Positions 11,770 to 23,639 of a stretch of DNA of 64,000 bases are shown here, one piece after another. The translations under genes were made by a program, and so were the position numbers. This DNA is from Strix aluco (lineage: Eukaryota; Chordata; Aves; Strigiformes; Strigidae). The stretch's first letter is position 1. Each line of letters opens with the position of its first letter. The stretch covers positions 26,601,716 to 26,665,715 of the forward strand of contig NC_133934.1 of NCBI RefSeq assembly GCF_031877795.1, written 5' to 3'. The notes beneath the pieces were generated by a model that saw only the letters and a list, made by a program, of their open reading frames with translations, was not told the origin of the DNA and made no database searches.

Positions 11770-13489
11770 CCTTTGCAAGTTTATAATGAATAATGTATTG
11801 ACTATATGTGTGTATAAGAATAAATTGAGTAAACAGCATGTAAGCATGCTTCTTGTTTTTGTCTTTTGAGAACCTGCAGTTTCCCTTCAAGATGATGTCA
11901 TTACAATAAAGGTGTAGGGTTCTTTAATGTAACTGATCTCATGCAAATTACAGTACATCAGTCTGCACTATTTGGCAGATGCGTATTGCTGGTGTAGCAG
12001 GTCACAAGATTGTCTCAAGCCTGTAGGAAAGCAAGCTTAGTCTTGCTTCCAGTAGTGTTTATGGCGACACACTTAATGCAGTACCCCTGGTCGCTCCTGT
12101 AATTACAGTAAGGGAAGCGAAGCAGTAGCTACTTGCTGACATAATAGCAATGGACGGTGGAGAACGCACTGATCTGACTGTATCCAGTATTCATCTTTCA
12201 TCTCTGAATTTTGTTGCCTCTAACAGCATATACCTTCTTCCCATAGAAAAAGCAGATTATTACATAATGCCTGTGGGCTGCTCTGACCTTTTTGACTTCT
12301 AAACTGTCTTCCATTTTTTTCCCATGTTGACAATTCAGCAAATGAAGTGATGGAGATGGATTTCATTACAGGTGCTTTGACTGAAATTATTTATTGCTTA
12401 CCTATTAAACCTGGCCATAAATGTCATTGATTTATAGACCCCACAAAAGCACAAACATCAGCCAGTGAGTGCCAGGAGTGCTACTATATAGAAATTATGT
12501 GTATGGAGGGATCAGCTGCCTCCTAGACAAAAGATGACATGAGTAAATCAACAGGATTTTATATTTTGTGTGGATCAGAACTATTCTGGACCAATTCTTT
12601 TTGCTGGTAGTTAATTCTATATTTTCACCTTTCTATTTTGGTGACTGTTTTCTGTTGCTTGTTCTAAAAGGATGGCAAAATGGGCTGCACTATGTAAGGA
12701 AGGGTGGATTGGACTACAGAAAGGAGGAAGTAATCTCTTGTCTGTGAGAAATTTATAAGAAAATGCCTGCAGTACTAGGAAACTAACTGGGCAACATGAG
12801 TAATATAGGCAGAGCTAATGAAGTTCTGACCATCAGGGTAGATGAGAGGCCAGGTGTGATAGTTACATGTTCATACTTCTCTCCTGTAAGTCTTTTGGCT
12901 AAATGCAAGAGCTGTCCAGTAACTGTGATTTGTAAAATCCTGTCAAGTTCACCTGGGAAAAATTGTACTGTAATGGGAAGTGACGTTTTATCTGCAGAGT
13001 CCAGTTTTGCTCCTGACTGACTGTGCTAAGTACTGGTCTCAGAGTTGCCTACACCAGTGGAAGTTCTTGTTTGCACAGCAATATTGGGCTACTGCAAATG
13101 TTGCCTGTGTTGTCTGGCTTTGGTGTAGCTGCATCTCTTCCATGTGGCACTACTTTGGTAGCTGAAAACATTGCTTTGTCAGCATGGGAGTAGGTAGACT
13201 CTGGGGTTTTTTGCTGTGTGACATCTTGGATGTGTGATGTACAGTGTGACTATACCAATTAAATTACTAAGGCAGATCAATTTTTTGTGAGGGTCCACAG
13301 CTTCCACTGAACTGGTTCTGAGCAAGATATTGCTGAACATAGGGGCAGTAAATCGTGGCCCACCAAAAAAAGGGTTCTTCGTAAATTGGTCAAAATCTTA
13401 CATTTGTAGTAAAAATTGCAATGGAATCTAGTTTTTCTACTGATACCCCATTCGTTTGTCTTCTCCCTAAGCATTAGCTTAAAAGCACG

Positions 13490-13727
13490 CAGCTCTCAGG
13501 TTACGGAGGGAGGGAGGGTTTGTTAGAGCCCCAGGCGGTGGCAGGGACAAAGACCATCGATCTGCTCTAGGACTGACAGCTGCTGAGGACTGAGCTGCTT
13601 CTAGCAGCTCGTCAGTGCCTCAGCATCCTTATGTTGCTGTGCAACTTGGGGTTTAGGGTTTTTTTGTTAGTTTTGGGTGGTGTTAAACGTTTTTGTGCCC
13701 TTGAGTGAACAGTTTTAAGGTGCAGAA
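13490..13727 (+). promoter_or_regulatory. CHRNA9 5' flank and probable 5'UTR
   Basis: A moderately GC-rich stretch directly upstream of the CHRNA9 start codon, with a G-rich run (GGGAGGGAGGG, about 13508) and an E-box CAGCTG at 13577-13582. E-boxes bind bHLH factors such as those active in hair cells, but a single copy is weak evidence. No TATA box is clear and the transcription start cannot be placed. Confidence 0.3.
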
Positions 13728-13797
13728 ATGAAGAGAAATAGCCTGTCCTCCTGTTCCATCTCTCTCTGGTTGCTGTTTACAGCAGTGATGCTTCAAG
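13728..13797 (+). CDS. CHRNA9: CHRNA9 exon 1 (signal peptide)
   Basis: The ATG at 13728 opens 23 codons with a hydrophobic core ([11 protein letters not shown]), then a donor CAAG|GTGAGA in phase 1. As in other nicotinic subunits, the first exon encodes only the signal peptide. Confidence 0.9.
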
Positions 13798-16700
13798 GTG
13801 AGAATACTGCTTGATAGCTAGATGTTGCATTGAGGTTTATTTTACTCAGGAGGTAGTGTCCTGATGTGTCTTACATGGTCTTTCATCTGTTTCGTTTTAC
13901 TTTGTCTCACTGATGCATAAACAAAATGAATGATCACGTACAGCCAGAACTTAAATGCTTTTTGTGAAGCTTTGATTTTTTAGGGTTTCTTTTTAATCGG
14001 GAAGGTTTGCTTTGAACTCTTATTAGTCTAGGAAGTCACTGTGAGTCACCAGAGAGTGATGTACACTAAAGCACTTGCTTCCTACAGAGTGCCAGCTGGC
14101 ACTTGTGCAAGTCTTGTGAGTGTTACTGTCCTTGCCTCTTGCTTGCAGAAATGTGTGACTATCTAAAGGTAATGTAGAGACTGCCTATGGAAACTGTGAT
14201 GAACAAACCAGTGTGGAACAGCAAAAGTGTCATTTAAAACCTAAAGTTTTAGTGAATTATCCTTAGTCATTAAGTCTAGATAGCAAGAAGCATCTTCAAA
14301 TACGTGGTTTGGGAAGGTGTTAGTGCAAGGATGTGTTCAAACATCATGCAATTGCCAATTTGTGAAGAAATCAGCTCAGACATTTTCCAGGTGGTAGTTA
14401 AAGAAAGTAAATTCTGAAAGTAGCATGAATCTATCAGTGCTGCATTTAGGGAGATATCACAAGGCATTAGTCTGGGAGCAGGTCTGACTTCAGACTTTGC
14501 TTTTAATTTTAGCTTGGCAGATGTGTGACTGTAAGTCAATAATCTCTATGCCTATGAAAGACTTCAGTAAAATAAAGGTAATGATATTTACCTTCAAAAA
14601 AGGCAGGAATCTCTGGCTGCAGAGGTGGGGTTTTTTTGAGTGGGTGTGAAAAGCTAGTTAGCTATTCATTTAGTACAGGTGAATGCTGTCCTTATTTGGT
14701 ATTCAGGTATACTTCTGTTTATGCACTAAGTTATATTCTACAGTATATGAATGATAAATACAGTTATAGCAAATACCTTCTTTCTATGGCTTCAAGAAGT
14801 ATCTTCTGATACTGCTCAGTGCTTAATCTGATGTACTGAACAAATCTGTTATCTAGCTGTAGAATCAGCAAAAGGAAAATATGCTCACATGCTGTTTAAT
14901 GAACTGTTTGAAGACTACTCAAATGCTCTAAGACCAGTGGAAGACACAGATAAAGTACTGAATGTCACCCTTCAGATCACATTGTCCCAAATTAAAGACA
15001 TGGTGAGTAAGAGTACAGTTCTGTTTTTCTAAAGATGTGCAGAAATGTACTGGCTGTAAACCTTTTATGTGGAGTAGGAGAAGCAACTTGCATTTTGTTG
15101 TGACAACTTCAGTAGTGCTTTCTCACCAGGGTCATGTTCTCCTTCATAGATTCTTATCTAATTGCAACACTAAGACTTCCATTATAAGACTGCAAACTTA
15201 CAGCTGCTGAATTGTTAAGACTTTTTTTGTAGTTTAGGTGTTGGTATTGCACCCTCCAGGCATTTTTTTCTGAGTTTTAAATAGAAAGAGCAAATGCTTT
15301 TTCTAACATGCAATTAATTTCTACATGAATGCCCTATTTTGGCCTTCAGTAATCTTTTTATACATTTGGTTCAGCCAGATATATTTTTAAGGCAAAAGAA
15401 AATGTGTCTGGAAGGGGAATGGAAAATCACTTTCATGACTTCTGAATTACAACTTCAAGGCCTCACCAAGCTTCCAGAGAATTTGTTAGACTGAATCTGT
15501 TAGCTGTGTGGTATTCTGAAGCTTGCAAAAGGAAATTCTTAAGATACTGGGAGCCTTAGACAACTATGATTAAAGCTAGGGGGAGGGTGCAGGGGGAAAG
15601 AAGGTTTAGACAAGAGAAAGTCCAGATAAATAAGCTCCCTGTACAGTGTATGGGCATATGTACCTGTCTGAGAAGTGCTCTTGTGGCCTGTCAGCATTCT
15701 GGCCTATTTTGGGCTCTGCTTTAAAGCTATACAACAAACGCTGTCTGCATCTAAGATGTGATTTTTGTCACCTTCAGCTAGAAATATTTCTACATTTTTA
15801 TGCAGGATGAAAGGAACCAAATTTTGTCAACTTACTTATGGATTCGACAAAGCTGGTATGATGCATACCTCAAATGGGACAAAGATAAATATGATGGGTT
15901 GGATTCTATCAGGATTCCGAGCAATTTGGTTTGGAGACCAGATATTGTCCTGTATAACAAGTGAGTGTGGCTGGAGAAAATTGGCTTGAATATTTGTCTG
16001 AGGGTGGGAGGTGGCTGGAGAAGGAATTGACCCACAGAATCTGAACTTTTGCCACTTTCCCTTACCTTAGCAAGGGGTATGTTTGTTGTCTTAACATTTG
16101 TTGTTGATCATCTAAATATTTTGCAATAAAGTCATAGACAGGATTTGCCAATTGATTATGCTACACAGCAAAGCTGTTCTGAACTTCTCTGCACTGGGAA
16201 TTGAATACCCTGGCAGTCTGAAGTGCTTTCTGCTGAGGCTGATGAAGAGCTCTGGAAGATTATCCACAGAAAAGTGGTACACAAAGGCTGCAATCCTTGT
16301 CTGCTCTCCCAGGCCAGTAGTGACCGGCAGATTATTTTCCTACTGTATCCTGTTTGAGTTCAAGTTTGAAGAAGCTATGGCCAGCAAATACAACATAGTT
16401 TAGCAGCACTGATTTTTGCCATTAATGGGCACTGGTACCTGCAAATAATAGATAATAGCAAGTTTCTACCAAAATTCAGTATAAATATAAATATGATTTC
16501 AGAAGCATGCCTTTAATGGTGTGAAACAAGGGTCTTCCCCCTTGTCACACCTTCCCTAGCCCACACTCTAGGTTGTTGCCTGTCAATCCTGACTGTCACT
16601 TTTTTGTCTTTTAGGGCTGATGATGACTTTTCAGAACCAGTGAATACTAATGTTGTGTTGAGATATGATGGAAAAATCACTTGGGATGCACCTGCTATCA

Positions 16701-19136
16701 CAAAGAGTTCATGTGTAGTGGATGTATCTTATTTTCCTTTTGACAGCCAGCAGTGCAATCTTACGTTTGGGTCCTGGACCTATAATGGTAATCAGGTAGA
16801 CATCATCAATTCTCTTGATAGTGGTGACCTCTCTGACTTCATAGAAGATGTGGAATGGGAGATTCATGGTATGCCAGCAGTTAAGAACGTCATCACTTAT
16901 GGCTGCTGCTCTGAGCCTTATCCAGATGTGACCTTCACACTGATTTTGAAAAGGAAGTCTTCTTTCTACATATTTAATCTGTTGCTTCCTTGCATTTTGA
17001 TCTCTTTCCTGGCCCCACTGGGATTCTATCTCCCTGCAGACTCTGGAGAAAAAGTGTCTCTGGGTGTTACAGTTCTTCTTGCTCTGACTGTGTTCCAGCT
17101 GATGGTTGCAGAGATCATGCCTCCCTCTGAAAATGTACCTCTGATAGGTGAGTTTTACATGCTTTGTCTTTAAACACGGCTTATTAATAGCAGGGCTGTA
17201 TGTCAGGGAAACGTTATGTAATTTGTGCAGTCTGGTAAGATAAAGGTGATGCATTTTTAAAACAGTGAAATATTTAAAATGTGCCTGGAATTTGTACAGG
17301 TATGCTGCAGCTCTTTAAGGTCTTTTGTGTTTATTTTAAATTATATGTTAGCTGCTATTTTGTATTTACTAAATATAGTTAGACATTTAGAATTATTTTA
17401 TCACATCTTGTAAAGGATTTTAGAACCAGCATATGAAGTGTAAGCAAGAGTTGTAAGCACAAGGTCAGACTCTTTCAAGATATGTTTCTGTTAAGATCCA
17501 GATGGTTGGGTGGCCTGGCTGGGACACTCAGGGTTGTCTTAATATCTGTCAATTGTTACATTGAACTGCAATGCCTGGCAATGCAGTATGCTGAATTTTA
17601 ATTTAGACCTGAGTTCAGAAGAGCTGATCTGCAGTGAAAGAGTGGTGTCCTGTCTGCCATCTGCCAGGACTGGCCAGCCCCTTGGGGCAGGAGCTTGCCT
17701 GGCTGTCCTGGTGGGAGTTCTGGAGGACCAGGAACACAGTTGCCTCCACACTGGCTTCCAGCTTCGTTAAGATAATTCAGATCTCATTATTTTTATTCTT
17801 GTTATTGCTGTGTATATAAAAAACTACATGGCTTAACTGAGACAAAACACTGGTTAATGAATAGGACTGTTGAATGCATTTCCCACACCAGCAGCAACTA
17901 TTCCTGCCTAGAATATGTGCTTGCTGGACCTTCCCTTCCCTTCCCTCCTATGGCACTGTCTAAATTAAGGAGCTAGGACCTAGCTTCAGTCTGCTTTCTC
18001 TATTCCCCTGCTCTCCCTCACCATCCTTTGCAACCCTTATGAAAACTGGGGTCACATCACGCTTGTCTGTGCTGCATCGTGTCATTGATGCCAGCCTGCG
18101 TGAATGCAAAGATCCATCTGCTGGCGTGGAGTGCGTCAATAGCTCCAACAAAGCGTTATCATCACTTTTGTTAATACATCAGGAAATGGGATTTCTAATG
18201 TGCCACGTGGAGCCATCAACATTGTGATTTTGAAGACACCACGAAAAGAGCAAGGCTCCTGATAAAAATTTTTTAAGCTGCTTTCTGAATGGGTGTATCT
18301 TGAGAAATCAGAGATTTTGGCTTGCAAATATTTACCATCCTAATACAATAGTCACTCAGCTGATAAAGGCATGCCAGTAATGAGTATGAGATTTTACTTT
18401 AATGGCTTTAATTTTTGTTTTTAAATGATAAATTAAGTGACATCTAAGTACAGAGAATCAGGGTGATTAAAAATTGGTTTCACTTGCATTTATGTTTAGC
18501 ACTATGTTGTCACATTGTTATTTCTGCATTGAAGTTTGTTATTAGGGTAGCATCTTTAGTATGATTTTATTCTGTGTTCCAGGGAAGTATTACATAGCGA
18601 CTATGACCATGATCACAGCTTCCACTGCATTGACGATCATTATAATGAATCTCCATCACTGTGGCTCAGAAGCAAAGCCTGTTCCGCAATGGGCCAGGGT
18701 GGTTATTTTGGACTACATGTCAAAAATCTTTTTTGTTTATGATGTGGGTGAAAATTGCACAAGTCCGAAAAGAGAGAAGGAAGAACGTAAGTTAGAGTGG
18801 GATGATGGGTGTCAGAAGAGTCACAAAGAGGTAAGGAGTCACCTTTCCAATAGGAATGATGACTGTGGTCTTAAGGAGAAGCTCAATGGAAATTTGAATA
18901 AAAGCTATGGAGTTCATGGTGAAAATGTTAGGGAGACTGTTAATTGCTGTTCCTGTTACAAAATGCTGATTAAGAACATTGAGTATATTGCTAATTGTGT
19001 CCGAGACCATAAAGCAAACCGGGCCAAAGGAATTGAGTGGAAAAAAGTCGCAAAAGTAATGGACAGGTTTTTCATGTGGATTTTTTTTATCATGGTGTTT
19101 TTTATGAGTGTGCTGATCATTGGGAAAGCAGCTTAA
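13728..19136 (+). CDS. CHRNA9: Neuronal acetylcholine receptor subunit alpha-9; five exons, 483 aa
   Basis: The five exons (13728-13797, 14863-15002, 15806-15960, 16615-17147, 18583-19136) all have GT-AG borders and join in frame to 483 residues, close to the 479 of the human protein. The product is a subunit of the ligand-gated cation channel (alpha9 or alpha9/alpha10 pentamers) mediating efferent cholinergic inhibition of inner-ear hair cells. Residues 1-23 form a signal peptide. The extracellular domain carries the Cys-loop (Cys155-Cys169, 13 residues between), an NLT glycosylation site at 170, and the vicinal cysteine pair 219-220 that defines alpha subunits. TM1 is about 239-262, TM2 267-289, TM3 301-324 and TM4 461-481. 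The long, variable TM3-TM4 cytoplasmic loop lies in the last exon. The tail-to-tail RBM47 neighbour matches vertebrate synteny. The frame is intact with no sign of decay. Confidence 0.97.
13798..14862 (+). other. CHRNA9 intron 1
   Basis: 1,065 bases between good splice sites. I see no further exon or repeat in it. Confidence 0.85.
14863..15002 (+). CDS. CHRNA9: CHRNA9 exon 2
   Basis: 140 bases, acceptor AGCTGTAG at 14862 and donor ATG|GTGAGT at 15002/15003. It encodes the N-terminal helix and first beta strands, including [20 protein letters not shown], which is characteristic of alpha9. Confidence 0.93.
15003..15805 (+). other. CHRNA9 intron 2
   Basis: 803 bases; nothing recognisable inside. 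Confidence 0.88.
15806..15960 (+). CDS. CHRNA9: CHRNA9 exon 3
   Basis: 155 bases, acceptor TTTATGCAG and donor AA|GTGAGT. It encodes the conserved YLWIRQSW and [11 protein letters not shown] segments of the ligand-binding domain, which contribute to the complementary face of the acetylcholine site. Confidence 0.95.
15961..16614 (+). other. CHRNA9 intron 3
   Basis: 654 bases; nothing recognisable inside. Confidence 0.88.
16615..17147 (+). CDS. CHRNA9: CHRNA9 exon 4 (Cys-loop, TM1, TM2)
   Basis: 533 bases, acceptor TGTCTTTTAG and donor ATAG|GTGAGT. It holds the Cys-loop, the vicinal cysteines, TM1 with its conserved proline, and the pore-lining TM2 ([19 protein letters not shown]). Confidence 0.97.
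17148..18582 (+). other. CHRNA9 intron 4
   Basis: 1,435 bases separating TM2 from TM3. It contains a short CCCTT-type run at about 17930-17948 and no other recognisable element. Confidence 0.88.
18583..19136 (+). CDS. CHRNA9: CHRNA9 exon 5 (TM3, cytoplasmic loop, TM4)
   Basis: The acceptor is TGTGTTCCAG and the stop is TAA at 19134-19136. It encodes TM3, about 130 residues of hydrophilic, Lys/Asn/Cys-rich cytoplasmic loop, the amphipathic pre-TM4 helix ([18 protein letters not shown]) and TM4. The loop is much less recognisable than the flanking segments, as is normal for this family. Confidence 0.95.
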
Positions 19137-19245
19137 CTGAAGATGAACACATTCATTTTGTAAATCTGAATATACTGGATTAGCTTGTTTCAGCAGAGTT
19201 CCAGGACAGGAGTGCTTTTGAGATCTTTGTCTTGTGTTCTGTAAC

Positions 19246-19251
19246 AATAAA
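19246..19251 (+). terminator. CHRNA9: CHRNA9 poly(A) signal
   Basis: AATAAA lies 110 bases after the stop codon and is followed by a T/G-rich stretch. This would give a very short 3'UTR; a later site is possible but none is obvious nearby. Confidence 0.6.
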
Positions 19252-19259
19252 CATATTGA

Positions 19260-21825
19260 TTCTGTACGCTGGGACAGCATGTTGAGGCACTGCTCAGCTG
19301 AGGGCTTTGCTAGTGACTGTCCTTGCCTTTTAGTACAGAGTGCAGCCCTGATGGAGGCTGCTGGGTAAGCACTCTGTGCTCCATCTTGATGGATGGTGGC
19401 CATGACTTCAGGCTGAGTGTAGCGGAGCATTGCAGTGATGGACAGCCTAGCAGGGAGTATGGTATTCACAGGGCTGCATCTCTGCACCTTGTAAGTTGAC
19501 CAGCCCTTTCTCTTCCCCGGAAAAAAAAAAAATAGTATTTGTGCCATGGTGGCAGTTCCTGGAAGTCATCCCTTCATGGCATTGCCTTATTTTTTCCTTT
19601 TTTAGCTTGTCTTCCTAACTTACCCTTTTGTTATGGCTCTTTCTGATCACTGTTCCTATCATTTCATAGGCTCTACATGTCTATCTGCTGTGCCTTTCAC
19701 TTCTAATACCATTGAGCTTCTTGAATATGATGGTTACCTTGATCATCTTCTTATTATTAATTATTATTCCCGCTGCTGAATATTACCCAATTGTCACCAT
19801 GGCTCCAGTAAGTCAGGTTCCCGGGATTTCTTCCTCACCCAGAGGGCCTCTCTTTCATTCTCTTGAGCCGAATAATAGGGAGGGCTTCTCCTGCCCTTCC
19901 CAGATGTCTCATTCCCCTGGGCATTTGCGCAAGATGGGCCTTTAAATGCTACTTGAGACTACTAAAATAGGAGGTTGTGACATTTGTCTCTGCTCATTTT
20001 ATTGACCTTAACCAATGTTCACCTCATGTATCCCTTGTCCACTCTTACATACTCTTTAATACATAAATTTTAAACTGTTTACAGTTGCTCTGTGCATTAC
20101 ATAGCACAAAAGCATGATCTTAGAGGCTTATTAAAGTAGTGCCATAATCAACACTACTTGTTCAACACCTTAATACTTACATGTATGTGAATGTGTTTGT
20201 CACTGACAACACCAAAAACCCCTCTTCTGTGTGTTACTTTCTGTTAACCCTCTCAGACTAATAGAGCTCTGGAAGATGTCTTTTGTAAAGTGAGAAGCTA
20301 GCACCCCAGGCATGCCCACGGCTGATAAATTGTTTTTACAAAGCACCCTGAACTTTGAAACCATGATATTCTAGATGCAGTAGGAGAGGCAGAATGACAC
20401 TGTAATGGATCCCAGTCAAAAGTTCATGTGATAAAGCTCAAGTTCATAATTGTTGCAGTTAATAGGAGCATACCTGGGAAGCTGTAACTTAAGGAGGAGA
20501 AGTCAAAATGACAAAGTGATGTTGTTGTTATGCCCAAATTTATTGGAAGAAAGGGAATTTTAATTATTATTATTATGTAAATGATACATTGAATTGCTAA
20601 TGGCAGGTTTTCTTTTGTATGTACAGTATTAATGCTGTAAGCTTATCTGGATTCTCATACATAATGCAAGCTTTAAAGTCCAGGTTCTAATGTAAAGCTA
20701 AACTGAGTGGCTAGCCAAGAATAAACTCAGTATGTGGAAAAAGTCTCAAGTGTGTTCCCTGTATATTATCAGTTCCCAGTCAACCGGAGTAACTTTGAAT
20801 AGCTCCTTTAGAAAACAAGCTGTTCACTTTCACTGTGCAGAAAAATGGTTGCACCTATTTGCCATGGAGTTCAGGGTTTGGCACTTACACTGTCTGTTTG
20901 AGGAAACTGATTTGTTCTTTGTTGTGGAAGAAAATACTGTTCCAAAAGCCTGGGGAGCGAAGTGTTTAAAGATAAGGGTAAAATATTCAGAACATGAGTC
21001 TTCAGCATGGAAAACTGATAACCAAGGGTTTGTCCAAGGCTTATAGGTGGCATAAAAAAAGAGTTACTGTTCACTGTCTCTTCCAGTGTAGGAACTGGGT
21101 GCATCAAATATACACAGTGCGTGACAATGGAGAAGTCTGTACAATATGTGAGAAGGCTGAGGAACACCTTGCAACAGGATTTGGGAGTGCTGAAAGTTTA
21201 TATGGATTTAGAGAAATGGGGGAAAATGTGAAAGAAAAATCTATTGGCATACTACTAAGTAGTCATGAAGTGTTGAAAGGTGGAGCAATATTTTAGTGAT
21301 TCATGACTCTGCTCTTTGGTTGTGCCCATGCTGTTCTGTTCAAAACAAACTGCAGAATGTGGGTATACAGTTGTGGGCTTCCCCTGTGTAAGGGAAAGTT
21401 TGCAGTCAGATGGATCATGGGCCTTTTTATCATGCTGGTGCTTCTCAGTATGCTGCACACTTGGATGGTGATGCTGAAATCATACTTTCCACTTCCCTAG
21501 CATGTTTTATGTGAAGATGTGATAGTACTAAAGAATTCTTTTCCTTACAAGAATATGATCTGAAAATTATTCCTAGCTATTTGAATTTATTAACTATTAG
21601 ATTTGCTTTTTTTATTATTTTCTGTTATCCCTTTCTTTGGATCACCAGGCATTCTTCCTTTATTTACATATCGTGAATCTTCATTTTGCTCTTGTAACAA
21701 ACTTTTCTGGTTTTAGTTCATAAGAGCCAGATCCAATAAAGAATGTGAGCAGCAGATGATGTAAGCAGGTAGGCGTTGGTACCTGAATTGTTATTGTCAA
21801 GCCTCGTGCTAGGGCCCTCAGATTC
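19260..21825. other. Intergenic, downstream of CHRNA9
   Basis: About 2.6 kb with no supported gene. The open frames here are short and resemble nothing known. A small ATT run sits at about 20562-20576. Confidence 0.5.
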
Positions 21826-21827
21826 AC

Positions 21828-23580
21828 ATAGAATCATAGAATCATTCAGGTTGGAAAAGACCCTTGAGATCATCAAGTCCAACCATCAGCCCTACTCTAC
21901 AAAGTTCTCCCCTACACCATATCCCCCAACATCTCATCTAAACGACCCTTAAAGACATCCAGGATGGTGACTCTACCACCTCCCTGGGCAGCCTATTCCA
22001 CTGTCTGACCACTCTTTCTGTGAAAAATTTTTTCCTAATGTCCAGTCTAAACCTCCCCTGTTGCAGTTTAAAGCCATTCCCCCTTGTTCTGTCACTAATC
22101 ACCTGTGAGAAGAGACCAGCACCAACCTCTCTACAGTGTCCTTTCAGGTAGTTGTAGAGAGTGATGAGGTCTCCCCTCAGCCTTCTCTTCCTCATACTGA
22201 ACAGTCCCAGCTCCCTCAATCGCTCCTCATAGGATTTGTTCTCCAGGCCCTTCACCAGCTTCATTGTCCTCCTCTGCACTCGCTCCAGCACCTTGGTACC
22301 TCTCTCATATTGAGGTGCCCAAAACTGGACACAATACTCAAGGTGTGTCCTCACCAGTGCAGAGTACAGGGGACTATCACCTCCCTACTTCTGCTGGTCA
22401 CACTATTTCTAATACAAGCCAGGATGTCGTTGGCTTTCTTGGCCACCTGGGCACACTGCTGGTTCATGTTCAGCCGACTATCAACCAACACCCCCAGGTC
22501 CCTCTCTGACTGGCAGCTCTCCAGCCACACCTCCCCAAGCCTGTAGCGATGCATGGGGTTGTTGTGGCCCAAGTGCAGGACCTGGCACTTGGCCTTGTTG
22601 AAGCTTATCCCGTTGATGTTGGCCCACTGATCCAATCTATCCAAGTCTCTCTGTAGAGCCTCCTTATCCTCATGCAGATCAACACTCCCGCTTAACTTGG
22701 TGTCATCTGCGAACTTACTGATGATACACTCTGTCCTTATCAAGATCATCAATAAAGATGTTAAACAGAAATGGTCCCAACACCGAGCCCTGAGGAACAC
22801 CACTTGTGATTGGCCGCCAGCTGGATTTAGCTCCACTGACCACCACTCTCTGGGACCGTCCATCCAGCCAGTGCTTGACCCAGCAGACCGTTCGCTCATC
22901 CAGGCCATGAGCAGCCAGTTTTTCTATGAGAGTCCTATGGGGAACTGTGTCGAATCCTTTGCAAAAATCCAGGTAAACAATAGCCACAGCTTTTCCCTCG
23001 TCCAATAGTCAGGTCATCTTGTCATAGAAGGAGACCAGGTTTGTCAGGCAGGACCTGCCTTTCATAAACCCATGCTGACTGGGCCTGATCCCCTGCTTGT
23101 CCATTATATGACTTTTAATGGCACTCAAGATGACCTGCTCCATGACCTTCCCTGGCACTGAGGTCAGACTGACAGGTCTATAGTTTCCTGGATCCTCCTT
23201 TCTGCCTCTCTTGTAGATGGGTGTTACATTTGCCACCCTCCAGTCCAATGGGACTTCCCCAGTTAGCCATGACTTCAGGTAAATCATGGAAAGCGGCTTG
23301 GCGAGCACATCTGCCAACTCTTTCAGCACCCTTGGGTGTAACCCATCCGGTCCCACAGACTTGTGTGCATCCAAGTGGTGTAGCAGGTCTCTGACCACTT
23401 CCTCTTTAATTGTGCTGACCTCAACCTGCTTCCCCTCCCCATCTCCCAGATCATGAGGCTGGGTGTCCAGGGAACAGCCAGTTCCACTGCTAAAGACTGA
23501 GGCAAAGTAGGTGTTGAGCACCTCAGCCTTTTCCTCATCCTTAGTTACCATATCTTTGGACTTGCTCATTTTCCAGGGTA
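21828..23580 (-). mobile_element. CR1 LINE, 5'-truncated copy A (antisense)
   Basis: On the minus strand this is the 3' part of a chicken-repeat-1 retrotransposon. It contains the end of the endonuclease/RT linker, most of the reverse transcriptase, the C-terminal region and a 3' terminus of ATTCTATG-type repeats (21828-21845). RT hallmarks are visible: [56 protein letters not shown] and the catalytic FADD box. The frame is broken at about 23007, again between 22908 and 22715, and near 22354, so it is dead. It is 5'-truncated near 23580 as most CR1 copies are. The 3' end differs from copies B and C, suggesting another subfamily. Confidence 0.93.
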
Positions 23581-23639
23581 AAAACACAATGTGATGCTGC
23601 GTGACCATGCTTCTGGTGACAAGGTTCATGCTACTGCAA

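Larger units (their letters stand above)
2740..13490. other. Intergenic region upstream of CHRNA9
   Basis: About 10.7 kb of AT-rich sequence without any reading frame resembling a known protein, any CR1 copy or any RNA gene I can recognise. The only structures noted are an 18-base palindrome at 3343-3360, a 26-base tandem duplication at 9396-9447 and a 12-base-pair hairpin at 11738-11769. CHRNA9 regulatory elements may lie here, but none can be defined by eye. Confidence 0.5.

Noticed and set aside
21938-23629. Open frames of 96-206 codons with reverse-transcriptase similarity as possible host genes.
   Set aside because: They are consecutive broken pieces of one CR1 LINE, ending in the CR1 3' repeat.
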